In this document: piece after piece, positions 14,880 to 26,993 of the stretch
Layout of the letters: every line of letters begins with the position of its first letter
How positions within the stretch are numbered: the stretch's first letter is position 1
Assembly: GCA_963662155.1 (NCBI GenBank)
Contig: OY759274.1
Span: 36,876,965-36,940,964 of the forward strand
Length of the DNA stretch: 64,000 bases
Direction of reading: 5' to 3'
Source: Lamellibrachia columna
Taxonomy: Eukaryota > Annelida > Polychaeta > Sabellida > Siboglinidae
Position numbers and translations under genes: made by a program
The notes under the pieces: model-generated
Told to the model about the DNA's origin: nothing
Databases searched by the model: none
The model's input: the letters and a program-made list of their open reading frames with translations, nothing else

Positions 14880-16575
14880 TGTGTTGGTGTGTTGATTATA
14901 TCATTAACTATGCCATGGGCTTTTAGTTTAAGTAAAACTCTTTGATGAGGCTCTTTATCGAAAGATTTCTGAAAATCTAAGTAGACAACATCCGCTGGTG
15001 ACCCGTCATCTACACATTGTGCAATTTCTTCCAAAAAGCATAAGAGATTGGTTAGTCATGACCTTGCTTTTAGGAACCCATGTTGAGATGTATTTATTAA
15101 TTTTTGTTTTACAAGGAATTCCACCATGTGGTCTCTAATTAATATTTCGAGTAATTTAAATACAACAGATGTTAAACTGGTCTGTAATTGTCTGGCTTGT
15201 TCCCCAATCCCTTCTTAACCAGCGGTGTAATGTTTGCTTCTTTCCATTCTGAAGGAACTATTCCTTATTCTAGTGACAAGTTAGACAATTTTGCAAGTGG
15301 TGCACTAATTTGCTCAACAATTTCCTTAAGCAGTTTTGGTGGCATCCCATCAACTCCCGGTGATTTATTATCTGCTATCTTCTTAGTTTTCTTTGCTATC
15401 ATTTCAGGAGTTACAAATAACTGCCCTAAATGTTCTGATTTACTGCCCTCAAATTTAATAAATGGAACTGGAAGTGAGCTGATATCTTCTGTGGTAAAAA
15501 ACTGAGCTGAAATACTCATTTAGGACCTGTGTCATTTGAAACCCGTCTGACATTATGTTTCCACTGTTGTTTTCCAGTGGTCCGTCCGTATCTCGAACTT
15601 TCTGTTTACTCCTTACATAAGCATATAAACTCTTGCTCTAATTTTTTTATATTACCTGCCAATTTTTTTTAAAGGTTCTTTCAGATTTTCTAATTTCAGT
15701 TGTAACTAGGTTAAATGCCTCTTTGTAATTTGCATAGTCTTCATCCTTTCTGGTACGCCTATAAACCCTCCACATAGTTTGCTTAAACACTATTTTTCTA
15801 AAAGCTTCTTTTGACAAGCGTTTCTTTCTAGACCGTTTTCCTTGTTTTTTCAAGGGAACAAATTTATCGGTGACACTCTCAATTTCGTATGTTAGAATAT
15901 TCCAACATTCAATTGCGGTCTTATTCATCAGCATGTTATTCCAATGTAGCTTTGCTTAGTATCTCATATTTTTTATAGTTACCTTTGTGGAACTTTCTCC
16001 TATACGTTTTTTTATTTTTACTTTCTGATTTTACATTGATGTCAAAATGTATTTGATAATGTTCACTGTTACCCAATGGTTCATGTATTTCTACATTGTC
16101 CACTAATTCTTTTTGTGATGACAAAACTATATCTAATACATTATCTCCCCTGGTTTGTTCTAGCACGTGCTGAGTAAGGAAACTATCCTGAATTAAAAAT
16201 ATAAATTGTTGTTCCTCACCCCCTGTACTCTCTAGAGATTTCCATTGTATGTGTCCGTGGTTAAACTTTCCCATTATGATACATTCCCCTTTATTAACTT
16301 CCTTTATAGCATTTTGTATTTTTGTGTTATCCTCTTCGTTTATGTTTGGACTTCGGTAAACTAATCCAATAGTTAATTTTGAATTTCCCGAAACTATTTT
16401 GCACCAAACAGCTTCATCGCAATCTGCTTCCCTTTCTAGTTTTATTTCATAAGCCTGAATAGATTATTTGACATATAGAATAACTCCCCCTCCCTTTCTT
16501 CCAATTCGATCTCTTCTAAACATTACGTATCCTGTCAATCCTAATTCAGCATCTGTTATGTCTGTGTTGGCCCAA
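14880..16575 (-). mobile_element. CR1/L2-like LINE, 3'-truncated (copy 4)
   Basis: Minus strand; the most colinear copy here. From right to left: endonuclease domain (15936-16274, with GKFNHGHIQWKS and VLDIVLSSQKELVDN, ending GNSEHYQIHFDIN, the SDH-like catalytic block reading SEH); the lysine-rich linker (15647-15934, RSRKKRLSKEAFRK then WRVYRRTRKDEDYANYK); RT fingers (15265-15519, ADNKSPGVDGMPPKLLKE); and RT palm start (about 14890-15034, VYLDFQKSFDKEPHQRVLLK). The element stops before the catalytic Asp box. Several stops and frameshifts make it inactive. Confidence 0.88.
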
Positions 16576-18056
16576 GTACACCTGTGGTTTGAGCTCTAAA
16601 TGAAACCAGAAATCTTGCACCAGAAATGTAAACTATTAGTTCTCTACTCTTCCGATTCATACTATTCACCTTTGGACTAGTGCTGCCGTCTAGCGAATGA
16701 GGCTAACAAATTCCTGAATGTATTCTAAGATACAACAAACCAGCACACCAGATATCAGCGTGTTAGTTGATTCCGTATTCTCTTACAGGCATATTTACAG
16801 GCATATTGAAGGAAGTTTGTTACCTTTCAGCATACCTGTGCTCAATCGAGCTTTCGAGACCATAAACGTTAGAATGAATCACTGTCACAGATTGGCTCAG
16901 GTCTAGTTGGGATGCACCATTTCTATAGTTCAACGCTCGTGAATGGCGGTTGCACAAGTGAACGAGACAACAAAGATGTACAAGGAAATAAGTAGACTCC
17001 TGGGTCTATGTAATATAATATAATCTTCGGATCCTCTGACATTGGCAGTCGAAGAGCCTCTCGTCCGCAGCCGAAGAGCGTCCACCGCCGTCGTTCGATT
17101 CGTTGCCTGACGAGAATAGACGCAATGGATGGGCGACCTTCTACCCCTTTCTATCTACGTTGCACCTCTCGGTCGTGTGATTGATCACTATTTCTCTCAC
17201 GTTTCCCCGTCTCCTGCTAAGCTTTACTGGAGAGTGTACAATTCTACTGACATACGCAACGTTTACTTTCTACGTGGCTGACTCACACGTGGCTGAATCA
17301 CACGTCATTTGACACCCGGGCGCCCACGCTGGGCTACGCCACCCTTCTGTGTCCAGTCTACTTCACCGTGATCTGCTCGCCGAAAGCCTCAAACGTGCAT
17401 CCAGTCTCTTTTTATACTCCTTCTTTCTGAGATACCCCGTGACACTAGTTCACCAATCACCGTTTCCTGGCCTAGTCCGCTAAGAAAACATCCCTTAAAT
17501 ATGTGTGAAAATAACTTAAAACACGCCTAAATCGGGTAATACTCCGGTCCTTGCCTACATAACACGCATAATTCTCTAAGACAAAAACCCACGCCATCCA
17601 AGCCGTAGATACGGACAAAGGCATACTTGAGCAAACAATTAAATTACATAATATTGGTCGGCTCCAACAAAGGCCAATGCATTTATTCATTAAAATAGTA
17701 TTCTTATACACAAAATAGAATAAATGCTACAGTAACATGACAGCAGTTCCATGAAGATCGCGAAGTATCTACCGCTGATGAAGGGACCGTGAAGTCCCAA
17801 AAGCTCTGTTGAGCACAACAAATATTCTGAAAGGTAAAAAACGTCCTTCAATATCACACTAGATATTTTCGCTGAATATTGTTATGGTTAAAAAACATTA
17901 TAAACCCTACTCACCTGCATTTTTGCGCAGTTTTGCATCATCCTCTTTTCTTATTTTGCATGCTTAGATAAATAAATAAAAAGTTCGTTGTGTCAATTAG
18001 ACATTTTAGCACAAGGAGATTGCATTATATTAACAATGGGCTGGAACTGTAGGTCG
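16576..18056. other. No gene recognised
   Basis: Non-repetitive spacer of mixed composition between two LINE fragments; the short ORFs show no motif. Nothing reportable was seen. Confidence 0.45.
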
Positions 18057-18356
18057 CTTTTGCACAGGAGAAACCAAAGACAGAGGACTAAGACTTCTTG
18101 AATTCGCAAGAATTCATAAACTCACCTTTGCGAACAAGGTACATCGGCACAAACTGTCAAGGAGAACAACGTGGCACTCGCCTAATGAAAAAATACATAA
18201 CCATATTGACTACATACTCACTCCAAAACGTTTCAAACCAAGCTTTATCAAGCCAAACACCAGAACATTCCCAGGGGATGACATAGGCAGCGACATGGTT
18301 ATCACAACATTGAAACTCCAGCTGAAGAAGATACATCACCAGAAAAGCCCACACGT
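18057..18356 (+). mobile_element. RTE-like LINE, endonuclease C-terminal fragment
   Basis: The plus strand encodes (one frame, about 18070-18350) DRGLRLLEFARIHKLTF, RRTTWHSPNEKIHNHIDYIL and a final FPGDDIGSDMVITT. This is the end of an apurinic-type endonuclease domain of an endonuclease-RT LINE. The expected GSDH catalytic His is missing. The element stops abruptly at a junction with GPCR intron-3 sequence. It belongs to the same LINE type as the RT pieces at 21.0 and 53.8 kb. Confidence 0.75.
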
Positions 18357-18620
18357 TCGTGTAAACCTGCATTTAAGTGAACATAACTGACACTCTTGTA
18401 TGACTGAACAAACCCTGTGCCTTCTGCTTCAGCTGCACGGCCACAGCGCGAACGTCGAGGTCGCCACGACCTTTGCACTGATGAAGCGACAGCGGAATCG
18501 GCGGATGGCGACAATGCTCATCCTGATGTCAACTCTCTTCATCGTCTTCCCAAGCAAATTGCAAATCTCTTGCAGGACTGATATGATTTAACATGATTGA
18601 CATTCATAGAAGCGAACTCC

Positions 18621-18663
<43 letters not shown>

Positions 18664-18674
18664 TGTGCGTTTGC

Positions 18675-18705
<31 letters not shown>

Positions 18706-18822
18706 TGTGTGTGTGTGTTATGTTATTATTGCAATTTCTAGACCATCCACAAGAGTTATGCACGTACGCATAAATCACTTGTTATTTTGACAAGAACATA
18801 TGAGCAATTCAAGGGTCATCGC
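18357..18822 (+). pseudogene. Duplicated, broken GPCR exon 4 with flanks
   Basis: The bases from CGTTCGTGTAAACCTGC onward copy GPCR intron 3, exon 4 and the start of intron 4 (source about 10335-10620), including the acceptor. Exon 4 is at 18430-18571. A 7-bp deletion after the TLFIVF codons shifts the frame, and the donor GT has become GA (CTTGCAGGACTG). A GT/GC array follows, then sequence matching the GPCR 3' flank (11330-11425). Exon 5 is missing. It is therefore a duplicated genomic segment, not a retrocopy. Confidence 0.9.
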
Positions 18823-19640
18823 AAAAGTTACATTACATGAACGGAATGATGAAACGATAGTTGATAAAGTAAAACGTAACTAGGGATTTGAATTTCTTGA
18901 TTGCATGGAGATTGATTAGCTGTGTTATCAAATCATTTCAATTTTGTGACAGTAACGGCATACATTTCCATTTACTTGTATAAATGTAATTTTTGTTGTT
19001 GTTCCTGTCGAACAAATGCAAACGATGAAATTATGTTGATGTCGTCAATGTTATATTAAACACCTGAGACTGTTGGGTCAAACGCCGACGCTGTTGTTAC
19101 TGGGTGAACCACGTACTCTCCTTAGTGTTTCCCCTTTAAAGGCGTATCCCTCCCACGAGCAATTATTATCATGATCCTAAAATGTGTATTGCGAAATGTC
19201 TGGTCTAAATATGCGATCAAAAGAAAGTTTCTCGATAATATTAGCTATTTCATAAACACTTTGATCTATTTTTATATAGATTAATTATGTCAGGCGTTGG
19301 GCAGCGTCATTTGTCTTCAAATAAACGTAGATGTCCAATTTTACAATACATTTCCATAGGCTAGTACAAGTTATTTCTCGATCAAAACCAAAGCTTCGTG
19401 TTGGCTAACATCATGAAGGTTACATGCAAAACCTTCAATGTACTGATGAATTGGGTTAGAGAATTTGTATGTAATCTGTCCATTGTAAAGTGTCCATGTG
19501 TCAACGTCACGTAAGCATCACTGGCGCTTGTGTAGAGCATTGTCCCTGGTCTGCGTTGTCCTGTCGAAACATGATACAGCTATATGTCGTCGGCGAACAT
19601 GTGAACATTAAGATCCTGCTTCCTGGTATTGTCACTACTG
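18823..19640. other. No gene recognised
   Basis: AT-rich spacer separating the exon-4 copy from the start of the large duplicated segment. Nothing reportable was seen. Confidence 0.45.
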
Positions 19641-20219
19641 CTGAGCCACCTGAAGCTAAATCTGTTTTCCTACTGATGCAATGATTGATATATTCCAAAT
19701 TATTGTTAGAAATCAAGATTAATCTGCACTGTCGCTAATCCTTAGTTACTATTGACGCAATTTATTTCTGTACTTCCAAAATGGCTGTTTGTCTAGGGTT
19801 ATATATTTGTGGATTCTCGATAAGCCACTTGCTTCCTTGTCCTTCTGCGGATCTTGTACTCTTCTCGAAATCTTGCTCAATCGTGTACGGTTATTCCAGC
19901 ATATCAGATTGTTTTCTCATATTTATTCTCGCAATATGACTTTCTACGACCTCTGGAAAGTTATTTAGGTGTTTAATATACACACGTGTTTTAGATATTC
20001 ATGCAGATAATTCCATAGTTACGATTGATCTACTCTAGTCATAATTATTTCAACATCTTGGAAATAAATAAGGAAAATAAAGAAGAAGCTAGAGGATTAA
20101 AATTGCAAATTATCTGAATGCCAACCAATATCGAGAATTTGCATTAGCAGTGAATTAAACACGTTCATATATCACCACATTACAATTTCAAAAATTGACC
20201 TACTTCATATGATTTTATG

Positions 20220-20292
20220 CAAACATCCACACACGCTCGCGCGCACATACTCACGCACGCATGCGCGCACGCACGCACAAACATACACACAC
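20220..20292. repeat. CA/CGCA microsatellite
   Basis: Short tract equivalent to those at 12455 and 52760 in the related copies; here it is the shortest and most CG-interrupted. Confidence 0.7.
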
Positions 20293-20411
20293 TTTCATTT
20301 TCTTCATTGTACTTTCCGATCCGTTTAAAAGCATGTAGACAGTTTCCCGTAGGAAGTGATCCTTACTGTTATACAAGGTTTGTTTATATTTCCACAAAAA
20401 CAACACGGTCT

Positions 20412-20883
20412 CAGTTTCATAGCGACCTTCTTGAGCGAATAAGATTTACGCCACCCTTCCTAATCGATGCCATGTTGCTGCGGATCTTCAGGGCTGCCAA
20501 GATACAGCCCGTTCAAGTTGGAATTATAACATGAATTATACCACCAAGCGCCCTTGAACATTTGGGCGCAATTGTCTGCGTGTTTATCGTTGTCCCGGTC
20601 CTTCGTGGTGAATGGCTGACACGCAGCAAATGTACACAACAAGCATAAATGCACCACACAAGGGAAGGATACACTGACAGTCTAGAAAGCATATTTAAGT
20701 TGGCAAATACAAGATTACCTGCCGTGTCGCAGTAGGACCCAAGTTTCAACCGATAGTTGTCGTCTTCTGAAGCAAGAGCAAAGCGCGAATACGTCGCATA
20801 TCGTTTTTCACCCTCGTAATCTTCCATGTCGACTCTTAGTTCGTAGCGTTTATTTGAGGTGATGTCATGTAATATGTCGTTAC
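20412..20883 (-). pseudogene. Fibrinogen C-terminal domain, two-exon fragment B (broken)
   Basis: Minus strand. The upstream exon 20719-20883 (165 nt) has intact acceptor and donor and encodes NDILHDITSNKRYELRVD, then YEGEKRYATYSRFALASEDD and YCDTAG. The last exon keeps [32 protein letters not shown]. However, an 18-bp deletion removed its acceptor and first codons, and a TGG-to-TAG change stops it near the end (HGID-stop-EGWRKS). It is closest to fragment C and sits in the equivalent place of the duplicated segment. Confidence 0.85.
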
Positions 20884-21029
20884 CTGGAATATAGTTTGAG
20901 GGGGTTTCATGCGCTAATGATGGTTGTGAAGACAATTGTGCAGTACAGACAGCATTATTGGAGTGGTAAAAATAAAAATAAGGAAGGACACCGCAAAATG
21001 GAAAACACCGAGATACGTATATGCACAGG

Positions 21030-21665
21030 CCGGATTTAATTGCAGGAGAAGCACCACTGAACAGATCTTCAATGTAAGATTGATCATAGAAAATCACCTG
21101 CTTCACTAAAAAGACCTGATCCACAATTTCATTGATTTTAAGAAGGCGTTTGACCACATCTGGCACGAAGGTTTGTGTCAAGTCACGAGAAACTACAACT
21201 TCGACAAAGATCTGATACAAGTCATACAGGCATTGTACGCCAACTCAAACAGTGTTGTCCTTCTAAATAACCAACTTGGAGAACTTTTCAGAACAACTGT
21301 AGGAGTTGTTCAGGGGTGCCCACTCTCGCATGTTCTCTTCAATGTATTCCTCGAGAACATCATACAGGAGACCCTTCAAGACTTCAACACCACACCAATA
21401 TGTAATCTTCGTTTTGCGGATGATATTGGCCGCATGGGAGGCAGCGAGAGTGACCATACAGACCTCACTACCTGATTGGAAGAAAAGGCAAGAGCTTATG
21501 GGATGGAAGTCAGCTCAGAGAAAAGCAAAATACTTTCAACAGTACCAACCAGAACACCCCCATTAACATCACGATGAACGGTCAGAACTTAGAGGAAGTA
21601 AACTATTTCAAATATATTGGGTCCACCTTATACTATAATATGATCAAACAAGACTATATACTTTA
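21030..21665 (+). mobile_element. RTE-like LINE, reverse-transcriptase fragment
   Basis: The plus strand starts at AGFNCRRSTTEQIFN and continues through FIDFKKAFDHIWHEG, LLNNQLGELFRTTVGVVQGC and NLRFADDIGRMGGSES (the catalytic ADD box) to MNGQNLEEVNYFKYIGS. These are RT motifs of an endonuclease-RT LINE related to RTE-type elements. Frameshifts occur before AGFN and after ADDIG. The 5' half, still present at 53840-54610 in the second copy, is deleted here. Confidence 0.88.
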
Positions 21666-22150
21666 ATAGATCTGCGTCCTTACCCAAGCGATTCGCTGAT
21701 CGTGTTGAATATCGACTCGCCTGTATCGATATTGCAATTCGGCATATCGAGGAATCGGGTGACAGCCTTGCCTGCGACTCGGTGGAAGTACCGTCACTAG
21801 GTTTTTTGACGAGGAGCTCTCATTGCTTTCGTCCGTCATTAAGGAAAAGCTGCTTGTATTGCGTTGGTCTGTAACACATCTGTTTCGGTCTGGGGCGAAT
21901 GCGCCTTTCATGGTCATGGTCGTCTTCTGCCGCCCGCACGAAAATTTCTTGCCGGTTTCACTGTCAGGAAGCATTTACATTTTTTTTTTATGAAATGGTC
22001 CACGAGCAAAAACGAAAGGTTGCGCTCAGCAACCAAGATGGCAAACAGAATCTCTGCTACGATTACACGCCTGGCGATCTCTTGGTCTTTCGGGTTAATT
22101 AAGAAGGAAGTCACACGATCGTTTGCCTGTGAAACCCGGTCCACGTGCTG
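21666..22150 (-). pseudogene. hAT-like (DUF4371-type) transposase fragment
   Basis: Minus strand in two frames. The segment 21914-22144 reads IARRVIVAEILFAILVAERN then LSFLLVDHF. The segment 21663-21974 reads MLPDSETGKKFSCGRQKTT and FSLMTDESNESSSSKNLV. The run 'AE.N.SF...DH', 'F.DS..AK...CGR.KTT' and 'FSLMTDESND' is the N-terminal region of hAT-derived transposase-like proteins. It abuts the LINE and is frameshifted, so it is a relic. The downstream transposase core is absent. Confidence 0.7.
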
Positions 22151-23108
22151 CGATGTTGTCGCATGGCAAATGGCATCATATTTACACCCCTCGGCAACGC
22201 TAAAGTGAGAGTAACATACATGGGAAAACGCGTGTGTTGGCTGTCGCTACGACCTACCCATCGTAGATCGGAGACCAACGCCTATTTAAACGAATATTTC
22301 TTTTATTGACGAGACAGCCGATACAAACCTGTTTTTGTTGACGCCATATTGTCATGCAGATCAGTGCTCGCAGCTGATGGCGGGCATGTTTACATAGAAT
22401 GCCTGATTCGATATTTCGAGACCACGTGATAATTTCCATAAAATTAAAATGTCTGTTGCACGTTTCCGGAGTATCCAGGAATTAAATATGCAACAACAAA
22501 AATATTAACCGAAATAAACTTGCGATTCGGCAAGTTTACACTACAACGGAAATCACCAAAATATTTATTTCTAAAACGGAGCGTACAGTCTGAAATTTGG
22601 GAGGTAAAAAAAAATAAAAAAACGGGAGAAGGCATGATAAACTGAATATTTCAGTTCCCGCGCGGCAGAACGGGAGGTGGGTGTCTTTCGCGAGAAGTGG
22701 AAGACTTAACAGGTCTGGTCATAACATGTGTAACTGAGAGTTGGATTGTTGCTATGAACAGCTTTAGTACTTTAAAAACTACGTTCACTATCAAATGACC
22801 ACACACTGCCCATTACTAAATCTAGTCATTGCTTGCATCATCAGGTATTGTTAGATCAAGGATGTAAACAAATTACCCATATTCAGACGAGTAAGTACGA
22901 TTGTCCTGTGTTGAATGTTTAAATGGTATGTGTTTAATACTCCATTGGATAACCGCTGTTGTTTGTGAATATCGTGTTGTGCACAATCTCACAACTCATA
23001 TGATCTGGTTATGTGCGTCGTATTGTAGCGACGGTTCTTGTGCTTTTGGCAACATACACTTTTGAACAAATAATACAATAATCGAAGAAACTAAAAGAGA
23101 GAAGTTAA
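22151..23108. other. Shared segment without a recognised gene
   Basis: This region is conserved with 55810-56180 in copy 2 up to about 22640. A minus-strand ORF (22444-22635) shares the C-terminal phrase YLIPGYSGNVQ with copy 2; I do not recognise it. Copy 1 has extra unique DNA at 22690-23100. Confidence 0.5.
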
Positions 23109-23392
23109 TCCATCGACCATCGATCCATCCACCATCCATCCATCCATCCACCACCCATCCATCCTTCCACCATCCATCCATCCATTTTCATCCATCCACC
23201 ATCGATATATAAACCACCCGTCCATCCATCCACCACCCATCCATCCACCACCCATCCATCCACCATCTATCCAACACCCACCCATCCACCACCCATCCAC
23301 CATCCATCCACCACCCATCCATCCACCACCCATCCATCAACCATCCATTCATCCAGCATCCATCCATCCATCCATCCATCCATCCATCCATC
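23109..23392. repeat. (ATCC)n / ATCCACC minisatellite
   Basis: Tetranucleotide array with ACC interruptions. It is much shorter than the equivalent array at 56180-56972 in copy 2, which has grown a pure ACCC block. Glycine/tryptophan/aspartate-rich minus-strand ORFs are an artefact of the repeat. Confidence 0.95.
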
Positions 23393-23827
23393 GTGCAGAT
23401 AGCAATGCAGGTGGAGCGGTTTGGCGAGAGCGCGTGTGAGTAATTGAGCTAGCGCAGGATGATGATGCAGATACTACATATACCCCTACAAAACATATAT
23501 AATACTTTGAGGTAATTTCACATACTGTTAACTGTAGGGGCACAACTGTTGATTTTAAAGCTGCTCAGTGTTAAAATCAAGCCTAATTTATAAATATTTA
23601 AATTACAATCACTACAATGTGAGTAATCCTTCTCTTTCACCATTTTGTTTATATTAATTTAGTTTTTTATTGACTTAATATCTAACAATATCCAGTACTA
23701 TGTACATATGGTACGCCTGCGGGGGTTGGGTAGTCACAAACGACTTTATATTATAGACGTGAAAACGAAAAAAAATCATGGTTTTTGGGGCTATGCACAT
23801 GAAAGAAAAAAAGAAAACTAGCCATGT

Positions 23828-24330
23828 GCAACTAAAATCAAGAATATCACGCCAGTGGTTTACTCAGAATGTGTTCCAAAAGTTGGAGATTCATGTAATT
23901 TCTCCGGTTGACTGAAGGCTGACATGTTAACCAGCATGACCGATAAACGCATGCGCAGTTATGCAATCGGGGGTTACCGAGACTACATGTGACGTATTAA
24001 GGGCGGCCGACATACACAGAACGAACGCAAACTCTCAAACAAACGTTCCGTATTGACATATAGAGGACTAGTTTAGTAAACAAAGGCCAGAATACGTTAC
24101 ACAAGTTAACTTTTGACGAAAACAGCATGGTCATATGCTGTTAGCAAGCATAGGAATATGTGTGCACATATATATTTTCATTTGGCGAGCTAATATTGCC
24201 AGACAATGACACTCGTGACGTAAATTTATCTAATTTATTGCGCGGCCCCTGAAATTAAGATGTTGTGTGTTCAACAAGGTTTTCCTAGTAAACCACTGGC
24301 GTGATATTCTTAAATGTTGTTGCAAATGGT
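23828..24330. repeat. Short inverted-repeat element (TIR about 35 bp)
   Basis: AGAATATCACGCCAGTGGTT at about 23843 faces its reverse complement at about 24285, with extended similarity outward (GCAACTAAAATC / GCAACAACATTT). About 420 bp lie between. The same arm occurs singly at about 31600-31640 and 59215-59245, beside the centre of the two foldback structures, and at about 57375. It could be a MITE whose ends became part of the larger unit. Confidence 0.65.
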
Positions 24331-24629
24331 TATGTTTGAGTAACTGTTCTATGTGCGTAGGCCAAAAACTAAGACTTTTGTTTAAACATTTAAAAACGCA
24401 CATAGTCTGACCCTTGTTATCGTAAAGTCACGATATATACTATAAACTATATCTTGACTGTGTGTTGTAATAAATCACCATTTGTAAATATAATTATTAT
24501 ATCATTATAATTAGTTATTTGTCTATGAATATCGATTCTGCTGTCCAGCATGCAATGTCAACATGATATTCGTGTCGATACATTCACATTAAACAGATAA
24601 CTGTCAAATTATGATTATTAACACATAAT

Positions 24630-26153
24630 CATCACCATCACCAACACCATCATCATCATCATCGCCGCCGCCGACACTACCACCACCACCACCACCACCA
24701 CCACCACCATCATCACAACCACCACCATCACCACCACCATCATCGAGGCCGACAGTCATGGATCGCCTGTTACAAACTGTGATGTAATAATCGACTGATA
24801 ATGTATTAATCGACCATTAATGTAATAAATCGACCGGTAATGTAATAATCGACCGGTAGTGTAATAAAAATTATCATGATAATCATTATGATGAAGATGT
24901 TAATAATGATAACGAAGAAGGTGATTCATGAGTAATATGATGATTATGAAAATTAAGAGGTACTCTTAGTGACGATGATAATGATGATGATGATTATGAC
25001 GATGATGATGATGATGTTAGTGATTAAGTTGATAATAATGATGATGATGATAATAATAATGATAATGATGATAACGACGGTGATGATGAGGGTAATAAAT
25101 GGTTATGACGATGATGAGGAAGAAGATGAAGACAATTAAGCAGTCTTAGTGATGGTGATGATGATGGTGATGATGATGACTAAGATGATGACATCCTTAG
25201 CCTCATCATCTTGCTCCTTCTCCTCATCGTCATCATCATCATGTTCACCCTTATAACGGCTAGCCATGCTGACACCCACTCAACGTTCACAAACGTATGA
25301 TTAACATAGGCATCTCAGAACAAGTCAGCTGCATGTTTTCTGGGAGGACATATGGAATGGCGTTCATATTACCTTCCAGGTAACGCACGGCAGTAACTAT
25401 ATGTTGATAAACAATATAACTGAGTCAGACAGAGTGGTAAGGAAGGGGGTGGTGTCATTAAAAAAGGTCACCTCAACAAATGAAAGAGATAAACTACACT
25501 CAATTAAGGGATCATCTCAAACAATTATTTAAGGGATTATTAAACATGCTAAAAAATAAATACCTGATCATCATTTGATCAAATTAACGGGTCATCTCAG
25601 ACAACTTGTGGAAATCTATAATGTAATGTGATATTACATAAAAAAACTAAAAAATAACAAAATAAGGGATCAACTGAAACAATTAAGTGGTTATCTCTAA
25701 CATTTAAATTAAGGGTAATTTCAGTCAACTAAACTGTTCATCTAAACGATTAAAGGCACCTAAATTATTTTAAAATATTACTAAAATTAAGGGATTTCTT
25801 CAAATACAATTTAAAGGATAATTTAAAAAGGAATCATTTAAAAAAGTAACTAATGCATCATCTGAAAACGTTAAGGGGTCATCTCATATAATTAAAGGGT
25901 TTTCTAAAAATAAAAATGTAAGGACTCATATCAAAAGACAAGCTTAAGGGGTCTTGGAAACATTAAAGAGTCATCTAAAATTGTCCTAAAATCAGGCCCC
26001 TATTTTACGTTTTGAGGGGTTCGCTTTTTAATTTAAAAAAATTTAGTTTTTGGGATTACCTCTTAATGTCATCAATTTTAAATGTAACCCTTAATTTTAT
26101 ATTTTGTTTGATTATTCCTTCAATGGAAACAAAAGTATTTTGTAGGGTTATGC
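24630..26153 (+). repeat. Foldback unit copy 1, left arm
   Basis: From outside in: a (CAT/CAC)n tract (24632-24745), GTAATAATCGACCGG-type repeats (24780-24870), a (GAT)n tract (24960-25200), the block TAGCCATGCTGACACCCACT at about 25260, then a long run of phrases such as AAGGGATCATCTCAAAC. Each block occurs inverted in the right arm (31572-36305). Compare the compact version at 57700-60545. No coding potential beyond repeats. Confidence 0.85.
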
Positions 26154-26712
26154 GAAATCATCAACGCAATGCCAGAAAGCATCAAAGCAAGCTCTTGGCA
26201 TGGTGAGGAGATCCTTCAAACACATCACAAAAGATTCATTAGTGACATTATACAGAGCATATGTCCGACCATAACTCGAATTCTGTGATTAGACATGGAG
26301 CCAGTACATGGCGAAATACATCGACAGTCTAGAGAAAGTGCAACGCAGAGTCACTAAGCTGGTAACCAGCTTAGCGAAGTTCACGTATGAGCAGAAACTA
26401 AGACACCTGAGACTACACTCGTTATACTGCTGGAGGCAAAGAGGCGACCTAATTGAAACTTTCTAAATATTAAACGGACTGGAAAACGTAGAAGCTAGTA
26501 AATTCTTCGAAACGAGAAAGCCTGGACACACCAGAGGGCAAACAATGAAGATGTTCAAACGGAGAGCCAGACTGTTGACTAGGCAGAGATTCTTTTCGAT
26601 CAGAGTGATCGATCTGTGGAACGGACTCCCTCAAAATGTGGTGGATGGCAAGACAGTCCCTTAGTTCAAAGCACTACTAGATCAGCACTGGAATAGCCTG
26701 GGATTTAGGTAA
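26154..26712 (+). mobile_element. CR1/L2-like LINE 3' fragment (plus strand)
   Basis: The plus strand encodes, with stops, QALGMVRRSFKHIT, a VQRRVTKLVTSLAKFTYEQK block, RQRGDLIETF-stop-ILNGLEN, TRGQTMKMFKRRARLLTRQR and FFSIRVIDLWNGLPQNVVD. This is the C-terminal tail of CR1/L2-type RT, opposite in orientation to most LINEs here and a different subfamily. It begins exactly at the centre of the foldback unit and lies about 280 bp upstream of the fibrinogen-EGF gene. Confidence 0.85.
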
Positions 26713-26993
26713 CAACAAAGCACGATGGCATAAAATAACTCATTAACCTCTAAATATAAGTGTAAATGAAACAACATCGCGCGGACGTGCCTGCCAGCCA
26801 CTGGATAACAGTTAAATGGAACGCGCAAGTCTCGGTGACGTAGCACACGCTTTTCTACATGTACACGTTGGCTTGCTGAACGTGAGCGTGAGATCGCTTA
26901 AACGCAACCACGTGTCTTCAAACATCACGTCACAATGCTATTGGCAAAGAACACACAGACGTGTACGGAGCGTTGAGGAAATATATAAATGTC

